Positions 45,670 to 54,464 of a stretch of DNA of 64,000 bases are shown here, piece after piece. Numbering within the stretch: position 1 is the first letter of the stretch; the number at the start of each line of letters is the position of its first letter. The stretch is from Gimesia sp. (GTDB lineage: Bacteria > Planctomycetota > Planctomycetia > Planctomycetales > Planctomycetaceae): contig PAJV01000004.1 of NCBI GenBank assembly GCA_002706765.1, positions 67,408-131,407 of the forward strand, written 5' to 3'. The translations under genes and the position numbers were made by a program. The notes below the pieces were generated by a model. It did no database searches and had not been told where the DNA came from. It saw only the letters and a program-made list of their open reading frames with translations.

Positions 45670-47805
45670 TTGAGTCGTTCTTCAAAGCAGAAAACCCGGT
45701 CAACCCAGCCGGAAACCGCATCCCCTGCCGGTACTCCTGTCTTTGCGGGCACGATCCTCGCGATTGCCATCGGACTGACATGGATCTTCTGGTACGGTCT
45801 CTGGGCGGGTGGCGGACTGATCGGCGGTGACCTTTACACCTATTTCTTTCCGCAAAAGACGTTCTTTGCTGAACGACTGCAGGCGGGAGAATTTCCACTC
45901 TGGAATTCCAACATTGGTCATGGTGTCCCCCTGGTTGCAGAAAGCCAGACCGGGGCTTTCTACCCCTTCAACTATTTCGCCTATCGTTTTCTCCCCGTCA
46001 ACACCGCTTACAACTTCGTGCAGATTCTGCATTACATCCTGGCATTCGTCTTCACCGGCCTGTATGTGAAACGACTGGGCTACTCCCTGGTCGCCGCTCT
46101 GTTTGCAGGACTGGTCTACACGTATGGGTGGTTCCCTTCGCGAATCTGCCTGGAATGGGCTATCATTGGTGGTGCGTGGCTCCCGTTGACCTTATGGTGC
46201 GTTGAATCATTCTTTCAGACCCGCTACTGGCGGTATGCGATCCTGCTGTGCTTCGCATTGACGATGCAGATTCTGCCTGGCCACTTCAACCTGGCATTCA
46301 TCACGCAGTTAATGCTGGTCGTTTATATTCCTGCCCGCATCTGGTTCAGTCGCGACGAAACGACCGATGCACTCAAACCGTATCGCAGACGAACCATAAT
46401 CCTGTTATTGTTTGCATTTATTTCCACCTATGCACTCTCGGCAGTTCAGCTCGCTCCGACCTGGGAACTGAAACAACTCAGTCAGCGGGCCGAAGTCGGT
46501 GAGCGATCGCATCAGCCCGGTTATGGTCACATCCCGGCCTGGTATCTCTCACAGGTCGTTGCTCCCTGGGCCTGGTATCCTTACGAAGTGAATCTCGATG
46601 CCGGTCTGGCCCCCGGAGACGATGCCACGAATCAGGTCGAAGCGCATCTGTACTTCGGAATTGTCTCAATTCTACTGCTGATTTATGGAACGTGGAGTGG
46701 TGCCTGGACGCGCGACCGCAGGCTGATCCTGCTGGCGGTGATCGGGTTCCTGGCGTTGTTGTACACGCCAGGCTGGTTCCTCCCCCTCACCAGGCATCTG
46801 CCTGGCTTCAGCTTCTTCACGGGCCCCGGTCGCTATGGAATCCTGACCACATTTGCTGTCGCAGTCATCGCTGGTGTCTGCCTGGAACGACTGACAACAA
46901 ACTGGCATCGTCACCTTCGGCTGTTGGCAGTCGCCGTTATCTGCCTGATTACTACAGCCGATTTCTGGGTCGTCAGCCGCTATGTCACCTATGCCGCTAT
47001 TATTCCCAATCCGCCGATTAATAATGTTGATCAAAGTGCGCTCAAAAAAATCGTGACCGAATATGGCAAACCGGTCCGCCTGTTTGCTCCGGGAGCGAAC
47101 TTACCAACTCTGCTGGGCGTTTCTTCCACACCCGTTTATCTGGGGATTGGTCCCGAACAGTATTTCAATCCTGAACTGACAATGCCTCAACCATTGCCAT
47201 TTAAAGAGCCTGCGACCCCCGAGCAGATTGACTGGCTCCGCAAAGCTGGTGTGACACACATCCTCAGCCAGCATCGACTCGATTTGAACCATTGGCCCGT
47301 AAAACCAGTCTGGAGTGATTTCGACGCTGTGATTAATCCCGCCTGGGGAAGATTCGACGAACCGCTTTATTTTTATGAACTGCAGGATTCCCGGGGGCGG
47401 CTTGCCTGGTTGCATCCCGAAGCAAATCAAAGCGCCACGATTACCGAATATCGTGCGAATGAAATTAAAATTGAGGCAGAAACTCCCACAGAAAATACAC
47501 TGATTTTAACCGATCTGATGTATCCTGGCTGGAAGGTCTACGTTGATGGACAACCTGCTGAAGCAGAACTGATCGAAGGCATGTATCGCGGGGTAAAACT
47601 TGAGGCGGGGAAACATGAAGTGGTGTGGGCGTATCAATCAGGCTGGTTCCTGATCGGCGCAATCATCAGTTGCGTCACACTGCTGTTGATATTTACGATC
47701 GCCCACTTCCGATTCTGGCATCCGATTCTGTTGCAAATGAAGCAGAGAACAGTGGAAGTGCAGCCAGATGTGCCAGTCGATAAGATTACGAAGAAGAGGA
47801 AATAA
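45670..47805 (+). CDS. YfhO-like multi-pass membrane protein
   Basis: A 711-residue inner-membrane protein with about 12 TM segments over the first 430 residues, a large extracytoplasmic domain (about 440-655) and a final TM (about 660-685). The N-terminal part with GGDLYTYFFPQKTFFAERL and GEFPLWNSNIGHG, and the C-terminal YPGWKVYVDGQPAEAEL, match YfhO-family GT-C-like proteins implicated in surface glycan decoration. The start is TTG (45670) with AAGG upstream; no ATG fits better. It overlaps the convergent FHA gene by 20 bp. Confidence 0.83.
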   Translation: MSRSSKQKTRSTQPETASPAGTPVFAGTILAIAIGLTWIFWYGLWAGGGLIGGDLYTYFFPQKTFFAERLQAGEFPLWNSNIGHGVPLVAESQTGAFYPFNYFAYRFLPVNTAYNFVQILHYILAFVFTGLYVKRLGYSLVAALFAGLVYTYGWFPSRICLEWAIIGGAWLPLTLWCVESFFQTRYWRYAILLCFALTMQILPGHFNLAFITQLMLVVYIPARIWFSRDETTDALKPYRRRTIILLLFAFISTYALSAVQLAPTWELKQLSQRAEVGERSHQPGYGHIPAWYLSQVVAPWAWYPYEVNLDAGLAPGDDATNQVEAHLYFGIVSILLLIYGTWSGAWTRDRRLILLAVIGFLALLYTPGWFLPLTRHLPGFSFFTGPGRYGILTTFAVAVIAGVCLERLTTNWHRHLRLLAVAVICLITTADFWVVSRYVTYAAIIPNPPINNVDQSALKKIVTEYGKPVRLFAPGANLPTLLGVSSTPVYLGIGPEQYFNPELTMPQPLPFKEPATPEQIDWLRKAGVTHILSQHRLDLNHWPVKPVWSDFDAVINPAWGRFDEPLYFYELQDSRGRLAWLHPEANQSATITEYRANEIKIEAETPTENTLILTDLMYPGWKVYVDGQPAEAELIEGMYRGVKLEAGKHEVVWAYQSGWFLIGAIISCVTLLLIFTIAHFRFWHPILLQMKQRTVEVQPDVPVDKITKKRK

Positions 47806-48364
47806 ATTCCACGTTGGAGCCAGTCCCTTCAAAGCGGTGACTGTCGGAATAATTTTCATCGTCATCTTCGTCGTCAACACTCTCCAGCTCATCGCTGGGT
47901 AGCATTTCGTTTGCACTCACATTGTGACCACTGTCTGAAATGGCGACCGGAAACTGCTGAGAGATATCCACGTCTTTAGTCGGTTTTTTGAAGTGCTGAA
48001 CCGAAGGTGCTTTGGTGGGGGTGCTGTCAGATTCAGATTGACTGTCAGAGAGTTCTTTTTTCTTATGGTAGTCAGCGCCAATATTTTCCAGATGATAGGC
48101 AACGTTTCCAATTTTCAGTTCATCATTCAGTTTGAGCCAGGCCTGCTGGTCAATCTTTTTCCCGTTCACATACACGCCGTTCATACTGCCCAGATCACGA
48201 ACAACGGGACGGTCATTAACAATCGCAAGACAACAATGCTTGCGAGAGATTTTGGGACTGTCATTGATCACGATATCACAGTCGGGATGGCGTCCGACAA
48301 GAATGATCGCCTTGTCAAGCACGATCGGGCGACCTTGATTCACGGGGACTAAGCAGACTGCCAT
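47786..48364 (-). CDS. FHA-domain protein
   Basis: 192 residues. The N-terminal FHA domain (about 5-90) binds phosphothreonine and shows the key residues in LVGRHPDCDIVIND, KISRKHCCLAIVND and VRDLGSMNGVYVNGKKI (Gly-Arg, Ser-x-x-His, Asn). The C-terminal 100 residues are Ser/Asp/Glu-rich and probably disordered. It starts at the ATG at 48364 with GGAG upstream. It likely takes part in Ser/Thr-kinase signalling; no kinase gene lies nearby. The 3' end overlaps the convergent YfhO-like gene. Confidence 0.88.
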   Translation of the reverse strand: MAVCLVPVNQGRPIVLDKAIILVGRHPDCDIVINDSPKISRKHCCLAIVNDRPVVRDLGSMNGVYVNGKKIDQQAWLKLNDELKIGNVAYHLENIGADYHKKKELSDSQSESDSTPTKAPSVQHFKKPTKDVDISQQFPVAISDSGHNVSANEMLPSDELESVDDEDDDENYSDSHRFEGTGSNVEFISSSS

Positions 48365-48921
48365 AGAAGACTCCAGTCAGAAACGTTAGCAAACTTAATG
48401 ATTTATAATTATACGAGTCATCCAGATCCAAGTAAAAGAAAAAAGGCCCGAGGGCAACGTGTGTGACAGAATTTCACACCATAACCCATATATCTTACAC
48501 GGAAACTTAATATGTTAATTATTGATAAATATCGACTATTTATAGATATACACTCAACAAAGACTCGCTGTTTCTCGCAAAAATGAGTGATTCACTGCAC
48601 GCAAGCGATCCTGAAATATTCCCCGGTCAACCTGGACACTTCCAGATACAATTCGCACAACCCGCATAACCGAACTGGCGTACATGGTTTAATACCGCGC
48701 ATCCATTGTCACAGGACTAATTTGATGAATCCTGAAAATCCTGATGCTGTCAGATAAATTACTCTCTGAAGGAACTCTGATGAACTATACTCAGATAGAC
48801 TCACTTTCCTGCCCACGCTAACATTCGCGGGATTAGATCGACTCTTACCGCACAAGCGTGTTGAGAGTCCACACCAGCTTAGAACATTTGCTGATTCAAA
48901 AATCTGAAGAAAGACTCCGAA
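48365..48921. other. 557-bp divergent intergenic region
   Basis: Lies between the FHA gene (minus) and the NTF2-like gene (plus). A perfect inverted repeat GTGTGA-N7-TCACAC is at 48461-48479. AT-rich around 48500-48570. No small gene or other element is supported. Confidence 0.45.
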
Positions 48922-49422
48922 ATGAAATTACAGCTGATTAAAGTCGCGATGATCGTATTTTCTGCCGTTAGCCTGAACTGTAATCAATCCGTATCTGCAA
49001 GTGAACAGGATCAGCAAAAGGTGCGAACCGCTGCGAAGCAGTTTTACGCGGCTCTGAATAAGCTGTTTACCGGGGAAGTTGAACCCATGAATAAAGTCTG
49101 GTCGCACCAGGATGATATCACTTTTATGGGCCCGGATGGCAGCTTTCTGCGTGGCTGGAAACCAATTGCTGCGGAATGGGAAAAAACGGCTTCGATGAAA
49201 CTGGGGGGCAAAGTCGAAGCGAAAGAGATGCACATTACAGTCGGACAGGAACTGGCCATTGTCAGTAACTATGAAATTGGACATAACGTCGGTCCTGATG
49301 GAAAAACAGTCAAAGTCAAAATCCGCGCGACAAGCCTGTTTCGCAAAGAAAACGGAATTTGGAAAATGATTGGTCATCACACCGACCTGCTTCCATTCCT
49401 GTCAAAGTCAACCTCTGGCTAA
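48922..49422 (+). CDS. Secreted NTF2-like (SnoaL/DUF4440-type) protein
   Basis: 166 residues with a signal peptide (about 1-27, MKLQLIKVAMIVFSAVSLNC ... SVSA) and an NTF2-fold domain. Typical pattern: AAKQFYAALNKLFTGEVEPM, SHQDDITFMGPDGSFLRGW, and IRATSLFRKENGIWKMIGHH near the end. Such proteins are small-ligand binders or detoxifying enzymes; none can be chosen here. The signal peptide implies a periplasmic location. It overlaps the convergent DUF58 gene by 4 bp. Confidence 0.82.
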   Translation: MKLQLIKVAMIVFSAVSLNCNQSVSASEQDQQKVRTAAKQFYAALNKLFTGEVEPMNKVWSHQDDITFMGPDGSFLRGWKPIAAEWEKTASMKLGGKVEAKEMHITVGQELAIVSNYEIGHNVGPDGKTVKVKIRATSLFRKENGIWKMIGHHTDLLPFLSKSTSG

Positions 49423-50729
49423 AGCAGCTGTCTTGCTTTGATATCCAGGTAGCGGCTGATGAGATTCACCGACAGATTTTCCGGCAGCGTGTCCAGCACA
49501 AGCAGTCCTGATTTCTGCAAGGCGGAGATTTGCTGCGTCTGAGAAGAAACGATCTCAGCAGCAGCAGCAATCTGAAATGCTTCCCTGTCTGTCTCCGGAA
49601 TGGAGTTCATCCGATTCTCAAGTGGTACGTTGCGTAAAAAGGCGGACAACACCAGATGTGGCCAGCGCATCATCCGCAGAGCGCTTCCCAGGTACTCCAG
49701 GTGAACTTCATCCAGAGCATGCGTCAGTACGACCACCAGTGATCGTTTGCGATAACGCAATTGCAGCTGTTCCGACATCAGTCGATAATCGGAAGCCTCA
49801 TAGATCGGTTCCAGGTCATAGACCTGGCGGATCAGTTTCTGAATCGAACCGGCACCACGAATGGGAGGTACCCAGCGTTCCACCTTGCTGGAGCAGGCCA
49901 TCAGTGAAACGGTATCCCCCTGCCTGAGGGCAACATAGCTTAATAAAATCGCAGCGTTCAATGCCCGGTCGAAGTGCGTGACTCCTTCATCGGCATTACA
50001 CATCGAACGACCACAGTCGAGAATAAATATGATATTCTGATTTTTCTCTACCACGTATTCCCGACTGATCAATTCCTGATGGCGCGACGTGGCTTTCCAG
50101 TCGATACTGCGAAATTCATCACCCCGTCGGTACTCACGCAGCCGATCGAAATCCGTTCCCCGTCCACGTAATCGTGACATTTTGATCCCCGCTTCAGCCA
50201 GTCGGTTGCGACGCGCCAGCAGTTCTACGCCACGCACAGCCTGAATATCGGGATAGATCCGAATCTCCTGACGAATGTCCCGCTCGTCATACACGGTCCA
50301 GAGCCCAAATCGACTCTTCATCTGTAGAAATACGCGGCGAAAACGGTTCTTTCCGCGATGATGGGGCTCGACATGATAGATGCTGTATTGATGCTTGTTC
50401 GGAAAGAGTTCAATATCAAACGGAAGATCAGTGTACTGACAAGGCAGAGGCGGTTCATCGTGCACATGAATCTTCAGGGGAACATCGCCTCGATTGTTAA
50501 ACCAGATTTTCACTCTGTTTGTAGTGCCGACACTGAGTACTTCGTTCACTTCACGATGCACTTCTATTGCCAGCAGCGAAGGCGTCAGTACCAGGTCGAT
50601 CAGTGAGAACAGAAATACCAGCAGACAGATTAAAACTCCAGCCTGCCCCGCTGCCGGCCAGATCGTCCCCAGGGCAAAGGGCAACATGGCAGCAGCAAAC
50701 AGATACAACAACGACAGACGAGGCATCAT
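49419..50729 (-). CDS. DUF58-domain protein (MoxR partner)
   Basis: 436 residues: two N-terminal TM segments (about 5-50), a beta-rich extracytoplasmic or scaffold part, the DUF58 signature RLREYRRGDEFRSIDWKATS (about 197-216) and a C-terminal vWA-like domain with IIFILDCGRSM. DUF58 proteins work with MoxR ATPases in assembly of membrane or periplasmic complexes. Its ATG overlaps the MoxR stop (ATGA), so the two are translationally coupled. Confidence 0.92.
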   Translation of the reverse strand: MMPRLSLLYLFAAAMLPFALGTIWPAAGQAGVLICLLVFLFSLIDLVLTPSLLAIEVHREVNEVLSVGTTNRVKIWFNNRGDVPLKIHVHDEPPLPCQYTDLPFDIELFPNKHQYSIYHVEPHHRGKNRFRRVFLQMKSRFGLWTVYDERDIRQEIRIYPDIQAVRGVELLARRNRLAEAGIKMSRLRGRGTDFDRLREYRRGDEFRSIDWKATSRHQELISREYVVEKNQNIIFILDCGRSMCNADEGVTHFDRALNAAILLSYVALRQGDTVSLMACSSKVERWVPPIRGAGSIQKLIRQVYDLEPIYEASDYRLMSEQLQLRYRKRSLVVVLTHALDEVHLEYLGSALRMMRWPHLVLSAFLRNVPLENRMNSIPETDREAFQIAAAAEIVSSQTQQISALQKSGLLVLDTLPENLSVNLISRYLDIKARQLL

Positions 50730-51685
50730 TGGCGGGGAGCCTCTACGCTTTCCAGAATATCTCGAATGACTTCATCGACCTTCATCCCTTCGATTTCTGC
50801 TTCCGGGTGCAACCGAATCCGATGTCGCAGAACAGGCAAAGAGAGTTCTTTCACATCATCGGGCACAACAAAATCACGTCCCTGGCAGGCAGCCATGACA
50901 CGAGATCCGATCAGCAGATTTACACTGGCACGCGGGCTGGCCCCGACTTCAATGGTATGCCAGCTGCGGGTTCTCTGGACAATGGATGTGATATATTGAA
51001 TGATGGAAGGTTCCACAATGATTTCTGTCGCACGCTGCTGAATCGCGAGGATGGTTTCTGTATTGAGCACCGGTTCGATCCCGAAACTGTTCAGATTCCG
51101 GTTATCTTTTCCCGCAGCATACAGATCCAGAATCGCATTCTCCTGATCCTGAGTGGGATAATCAACAAGTAACTTGAACATGAAGCGGTCCAGCTGGGCT
51201 TCCGGGAGCGGGTAGGTCCCTTCCTGTTCCAGCGGATTCTGTGTCGCTATGGTGAGGAAAGGTCTCTGCAGTGGATAGGTCTTTCCATCGACGGACACCT
51301 GTCGCTCCTGCATTGCTTCCAGCAGCGCAGACTGTGTTTTGGCGGGCGCCCGGTTGACTTCATCAGCCAGTAAGAGATTCGTAAATAACGGCCCCTGGTT
51401 AAAGGTGAATTTCTGCTCGTGCATGTCATACACAGAGTGGCCGGTGATATCAGAAGGCATCAGGTCAGGCGTAAACTGGATTCGGCGAAACTCGCTGGAG
51501 AGTACGTGACTGAGGGTGTTGACCAGCAGCGTTTTACCCAGGCCTGGAACTCCTTCAATCAGGACATTTCCCTCACAAAATAATGCGATCAGGACCCCTT
51601 CCACCAGATCTTCCTGACCCATGAGTACTTTACCCACTTCAACCAGTGATCTCTGGTAGTAATCTTCAATATGTGAAACATCCAT
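50726..51685 (-). CDS. MoxR-family AAA ATPase
   Basis: A chaperone-like ATPase paired with the DUF58 protein. 319 residues from the ATG at 51685 (MDVSHIEDYYQRSLVEVG); a frame with an ATG at 51778 would add 31 residues that do not look like the family. Walker A GVPGLGKTLLV, Walker B LLADEVNRAPAKTQ, sensor 1 FLTIATQNPLEQEGTYPLPE and the C-terminal lid with GASPRASVNLLIGSR are present. It is first in the two-gene operon and lies 256 bp downstream of fliA on the same strand, past a terminator. Confidence 0.94.
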   Translation of the reverse strand: MDVSHIEDYYQRSLVEVGKVLMGQEDLVEGVLIALFCEGNVLIEGVPGLGKTLLVNTLSHVLSSEFRRIQFTPDLMPSDITGHSVYDMHEQKFTFNQGPLFTNLLLADEVNRAPAKTQSALLEAMQERQVSVDGKTYPLQRPFLTIATQNPLEQEGTYPLPEAQLDRFMFKLLVDYPTQDQENAILDLYAAGKDNRNLNSFGIEPVLNTETILAIQQRATEIIVEPSIIQYITSIVQRTRSWHTIEVGASPRASVNLLIGSRVMAACQGRDFVVPDDVKELSLPVLRHRIRLHPEAEIEGMKVDEVIRDILESVEAPRQ

Positions 51686-51881
51686 GGATGAACTGTAACC
51701 CCGATTGTCTGTCAAAGTAAGTAAATCTAAAGTGACCTGGATCACATTGTGGGAACTGATGTTCCCTGAGACGTTCATTCTAGAACTAATCAGGTTCAGA
51801 TTTCGAGCATCCGGGTCGAGAACTGTGATGTTTTTCCAAATTGTCCCGGGAAACAGGAAGCGGGAACCGGAAACAGGACGT

Positions 51882-51914
51882 AAAAAAGGCCCCCATTGAG
51901 ATGGAGGCCTTTTT
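51882..51914 (-). terminator. Rho-independent terminator of fliA operon
   Basis: AAAAAAGGCC and GGCCTTTTT form the stem, with short inner pairing around TTGA. The T-run is present on either strand, so it can act in both directions. It lies 28 bp after the fliA stop. Confidence 0.75.
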
Positions 51915-51941
51915 CATTTGTTTGATCACGAATTGTAGCGG

Positions 51942-52718
51942 TTAAGCAAATTCAGGGCGACGTCGACCCAGCTGTTCTTTCAGGCGGTTGACGATGCTCG
52001 AATGCATCTGGCTGACGCGAGATTCCGACAGCCCCAGCGTGCTGCCGATCTCTTTCATGGTCAGTTCTTCATAATAGTACAGAATGATAATCAGACGCTC
52101 ATTCCGATTCAGGCCTTTGGTTACCAGTCGCATCAGATCCCGTTTCTGAATGCTCTTGGTGGGGTCTTCCCCTTTGGCGTCTTCCAGGATATCCACTTCC
52201 CGAACATCTTTGTAGCTGTCGGTTTCATACCATTTTTTATTCAGGCTCACCAGACCGACGGCATTCGCCTCGTTCTTGAGCTTCTCAAATTCCTTGCGGG
52301 ACAATTGCATTTTCCGCGCAATCTCTTCGTCCGCGGGCGGACGACCATGCTCTGCTTCGGCTGATTTTCGGGCTGCTTCCAGCTTGCTGGCTTTGCTGCG
52401 AACCAGGCGTGGTACCCAGTCCATGGTGCGCAGCTCATCCAGCATGGCTCCACGAATACGGGGGACACAGTAGGTCTCAAACTTGACCCCCCGCTCCAGG
52501 TCGAATGCATTAATTGCATCCATCAGCCCAAACACACCAGCCGAAATCAAGTCGTTCAGATCTACCCCTTCAGGTAGCTTCGCCCAGACTCGTTCTGCAT
52601 TGTAACGAACCAGCGGAACGTATTGCTCTATGAGCTTGTTACGCAAGGACTGGTCGGATTGATCCTGCTTGAACACCTTCCAGATTTCTGCGATTTCTTC
52701 ACTGGCTTTGATGGCCAT
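51942..52718 (-). CDS. fliA: Flagellar sigma factor FliA/WhiG (sigma-28)
   Basis: Directs transcription of late flagellar genes. The 258-residue protein has region 2 (NDLISAGVFGLMDAINAFDL), region 3 (DEEIARKMQLSRKEFEKLKN) and region 4 (LTMKEIGSTLGLSESRVSQM), in the FliA/WhiG arrangement. The ATG at 52718 follows GGAGGAG. It is the last gene of the flhA-flhF-flhG-fliA cluster, an order seen in many bacteria. No anti-sigma FlgM gene is in the window. Confidence 0.95.
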   Translation of the reverse strand: MAIKASEEIAEIWKVFKQDQSDQSLRNKLIEQYVPLVRYNAERVWAKLPEGVDLNDLISAGVFGLMDAINAFDLERGVKFETYCVPRIRGAMLDELRTMDWVPRLVRSKASKLEAARKSAEAEHGRPPADEEIARKMQLSRKEFEKLKNEANAVGLVSLNKKWYETDSYKDVREVDILEDAKGEDPTKSIQKRDLMRLVTKGLNRNERLIIILYYYEELTMKEIGSTLGLSESRVSQMHSSIVNRLKEQLGRRRPEFA

Positions 52719-52793
52719 TTACTCCTCCGTGATCAACATACAGCCGCTTCATATGGATTAAGATGAAACGAGGACTGCTAAAACATTTTATAT

Positions 52794-53069
52794 TTAAGCA
52801 AGATTATTTTTCCATTTTTCAAAACTTGCTCGTGCTGATTCTTCAACCACACGAGCGGCAACTTCTCCGAACAACAGACCCAGACCAAAAAAAATGACGG
52901 CTGCTATGAGTGCGGATTGTGTCGCGCCGATGAAATCAGAATGAGATAGGACACCTCGGACTGATTCAGTCGCAAAAGCGATTAGCGATAATCGAAATGC
53001 ATAATGCAGGGCCACAGAATATTTCCGGATAGAGTTTGAAAAACCTTTGAGCGAGAGGTTTCTCTTCAC
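52794..53069 (-). CDS. Small membrane protein in the flagellar operon
   Basis: 91 residues with a GTG start (MKRNLSLKGFSNSIRKYSVA). One or two hydrophobic stretches are visible (about 44-68, IGATQSALIAAVIFFGLGLLFGE), followed by a charged C-terminal helix (VVEESARASFEKWKNN). It resembles no known flagellar protein. The ribosome-binding site is weak and a later start is possible. It lies between flhG and fliA, 75 bp before fliA, so is probably co-transcribed. Function unknown. Confidence 0.6.
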   Translation of the reverse strand: MKRNLSLKGFSNSIRKYSVALHYAFRLSLIAFATESVRGVLSHSDFIGATQSALIAAVIFFGLGLLFGEVAARVVEESARASFEKWKNNLA

Positions 53070-53395
53070 TCCGAAGAGACCTTCACTCGTCTATCCTTAA
53101 GTATCGGCGTCCTGCTCCAGAAATTTTAACCTTTCTCCTACAATTTAATTAACCGTTAAACATTAACATTTGAATTGTCGCCGATGCGTAATCCGATCCT
53201 CGAGGTAAACCCGTAATTCACGGGAAGACCGGCGGTTGAGATACGCATCTACAGACCAGGATCTGCAGTTACAGCGAATGGAATCAATTGTTAAGGGATT
53301 TAGTAGTGACGTGACTCAAGTAAGGGATCGAACAGGAAACAAGTGAGAGATGAGAGAGTGTTTCCCGTGGTTTCAATCCTTTTACCCAAGGGGGG
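53070..53395. other. 326-bp gap within the flagellar cluster, with a structured element
   Basis: Unusually long for this otherwise compact operon. It contains an 8-bp perfect inverted repeat GATGCGTA (53183-53190) / TACGCATC (53242-53249) enclosing a perfect hairpin CCCGT-AATTC-ACGGG (53210-53224). There may be an internal promoter or a structured leader for the small ORF and fliA. No coding capacity is supported. Confidence 0.5.
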
Positions 53396-54376
53396 TTACG
53401 CGGCTTCGCCCAGCAATCGCTGCCAAAGTCGCGGAAAGTAAGACTCTTGTTTGTTTTGTGGTTCAGTTGCCTGGTGTCGTGCCTGTAATGTATTCGCCAG
53501 ACGGAATATTGATTCCGCAGCGGGACAATCCGGGTGGCTTAATACAAATGGTTTCCGATCATAAACAGATTGAACAACATGCATGTCATGGGGAATCTGA
53601 CCGGCTTGTGTTAAACCGGTATGTAAAAACAGTTCCGTTGTTTTCTTAAGTTGCTGGAAAACCTTTTCAGCCTGATCGTCTGACGTATACTGATTGACCA
53701 GGGCCTGGATCTCCAGCGATGGTATGTTAGAGAGTGATTTGATTGTCGCATAAGCGTCGGCAATGGCCGTCGGTTCGGGAGTGGTCATGACCAGAACATT
53801 GTCGGCTGATGTCACGAACTGCCTGATACTGCGATGAATGCCTGTTCCATTATCCAGAATCAGATAATCGTGATTGGCTTCAAGTTCCTGCATCTGCCCC
53901 AGGACATCTTTCCGGACAGCTTCAGAACAGTCTGCCAGGTCTGTCAGTCCACTGGCCCCCGTGACGACACTGATACCCAGGGGGCCTTCCAGCTGAATTT
54001 CTTTTAAGGAACGGGCGCCACTGACAACATGCGACAGATTCCAGTAACCATTCAGACGGCATAACAGATCAATATTGCCCAGCGCCAGATTCACATCAAT
54101 CAGACAGACGGAAGCCCCGGACTGTGCCAGCGCCAAAGCCAGATTCAGTGACAATACCGATTTGCCGACTCCTCCCTTTCCACTGCAGACTGCCAGCGTC
54201 CTGCAATGCGAGGTTTTGTTGTTCTCAATGATGCCAGGTCGTCGCTGCTCCATCAGCCCACGCAGAACCTTCGCCTGATCCCCCCGCGAAGTTACAGATG
54301 ACTGTACTTCAGGTGGATTGGCAGGAGGAACTGCTTCCACCTGCTTCAAGGTCCATTCATTGACGGCTGGAGCCAT
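53396..54376 (-). CDS. flhG: FlhG (MinD/ParA-like flagellar number regulator)
   Basis: A MinD-type ATPase that works with FlhF to set the number and place of flagella. The 326-residue protein has a deviant Walker A CSGKGGVGKSVLSLNLA at about residue 64, ASVCLIDVNLALGNIDLL, and the Walker B-like DYLILDNGTGIHRSIRQF. The N-terminal 50 residues are a basic, glutamine-rich extension like the FlhG activation helix. It follows flhF by 88 bp. The pair and flhA next to it support the name. Confidence 0.9.
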   Translation of the reverse strand: MAPAVNEWTLKQVEAVPPANPPEVQSSVTSRGDQAKVLRGLMEQRRPGIIENNKTSHCRTLAVCSGKGGVGKSVLSLNLALALAQSGASVCLIDVNLALGNIDLLCRLNGYWNLSHVVSGARSLKEIQLEGPLGISVVTGASGLTDLADCSEAVRKDVLGQMQELEANHDYLILDNGTGIHRSIRQFVTSADNVLVMTTPEPTAIADAYATIKSLSNIPSLEIQALVNQYTSDDQAEKVFQQLKKTTELFLHTGLTQAGQIPHDMHVVQSVYDRKPFVLSHPDCPAAESIFRLANTLQARHQATEPQNKQESYFPRLWQRLLGEAA

Positions 54377-54464
54377 CGCGACTTCCTTATATCTGGATCT
54401 CGTGAGTAACGAAATTATTGAACGTGATTATGTACTGTTAATACAATTCTTGAAATACGACTTT

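Noticed and set aside
48461..48479. CRP-type binding site
   Set aside because: Half-sites fit, but the spacer is 7 rather than 6 bases and no CRP-regulated context is known here.
53155..53190. Sigma-28 promoter (TAAA ... GCCGATGC) on the plus strand
   Set aside because: Spacing is about 19 instead of 15 and it points away from every flagellar gene.
53225..53300. Weak resemblance to a TPP riboswitch (GGTTGAGAT ... ACCAGGATCTG ... CAGCGAATGGAA)
   Set aside because: Conserved core positions are missing and no thiamine gene lies downstream on that strand.
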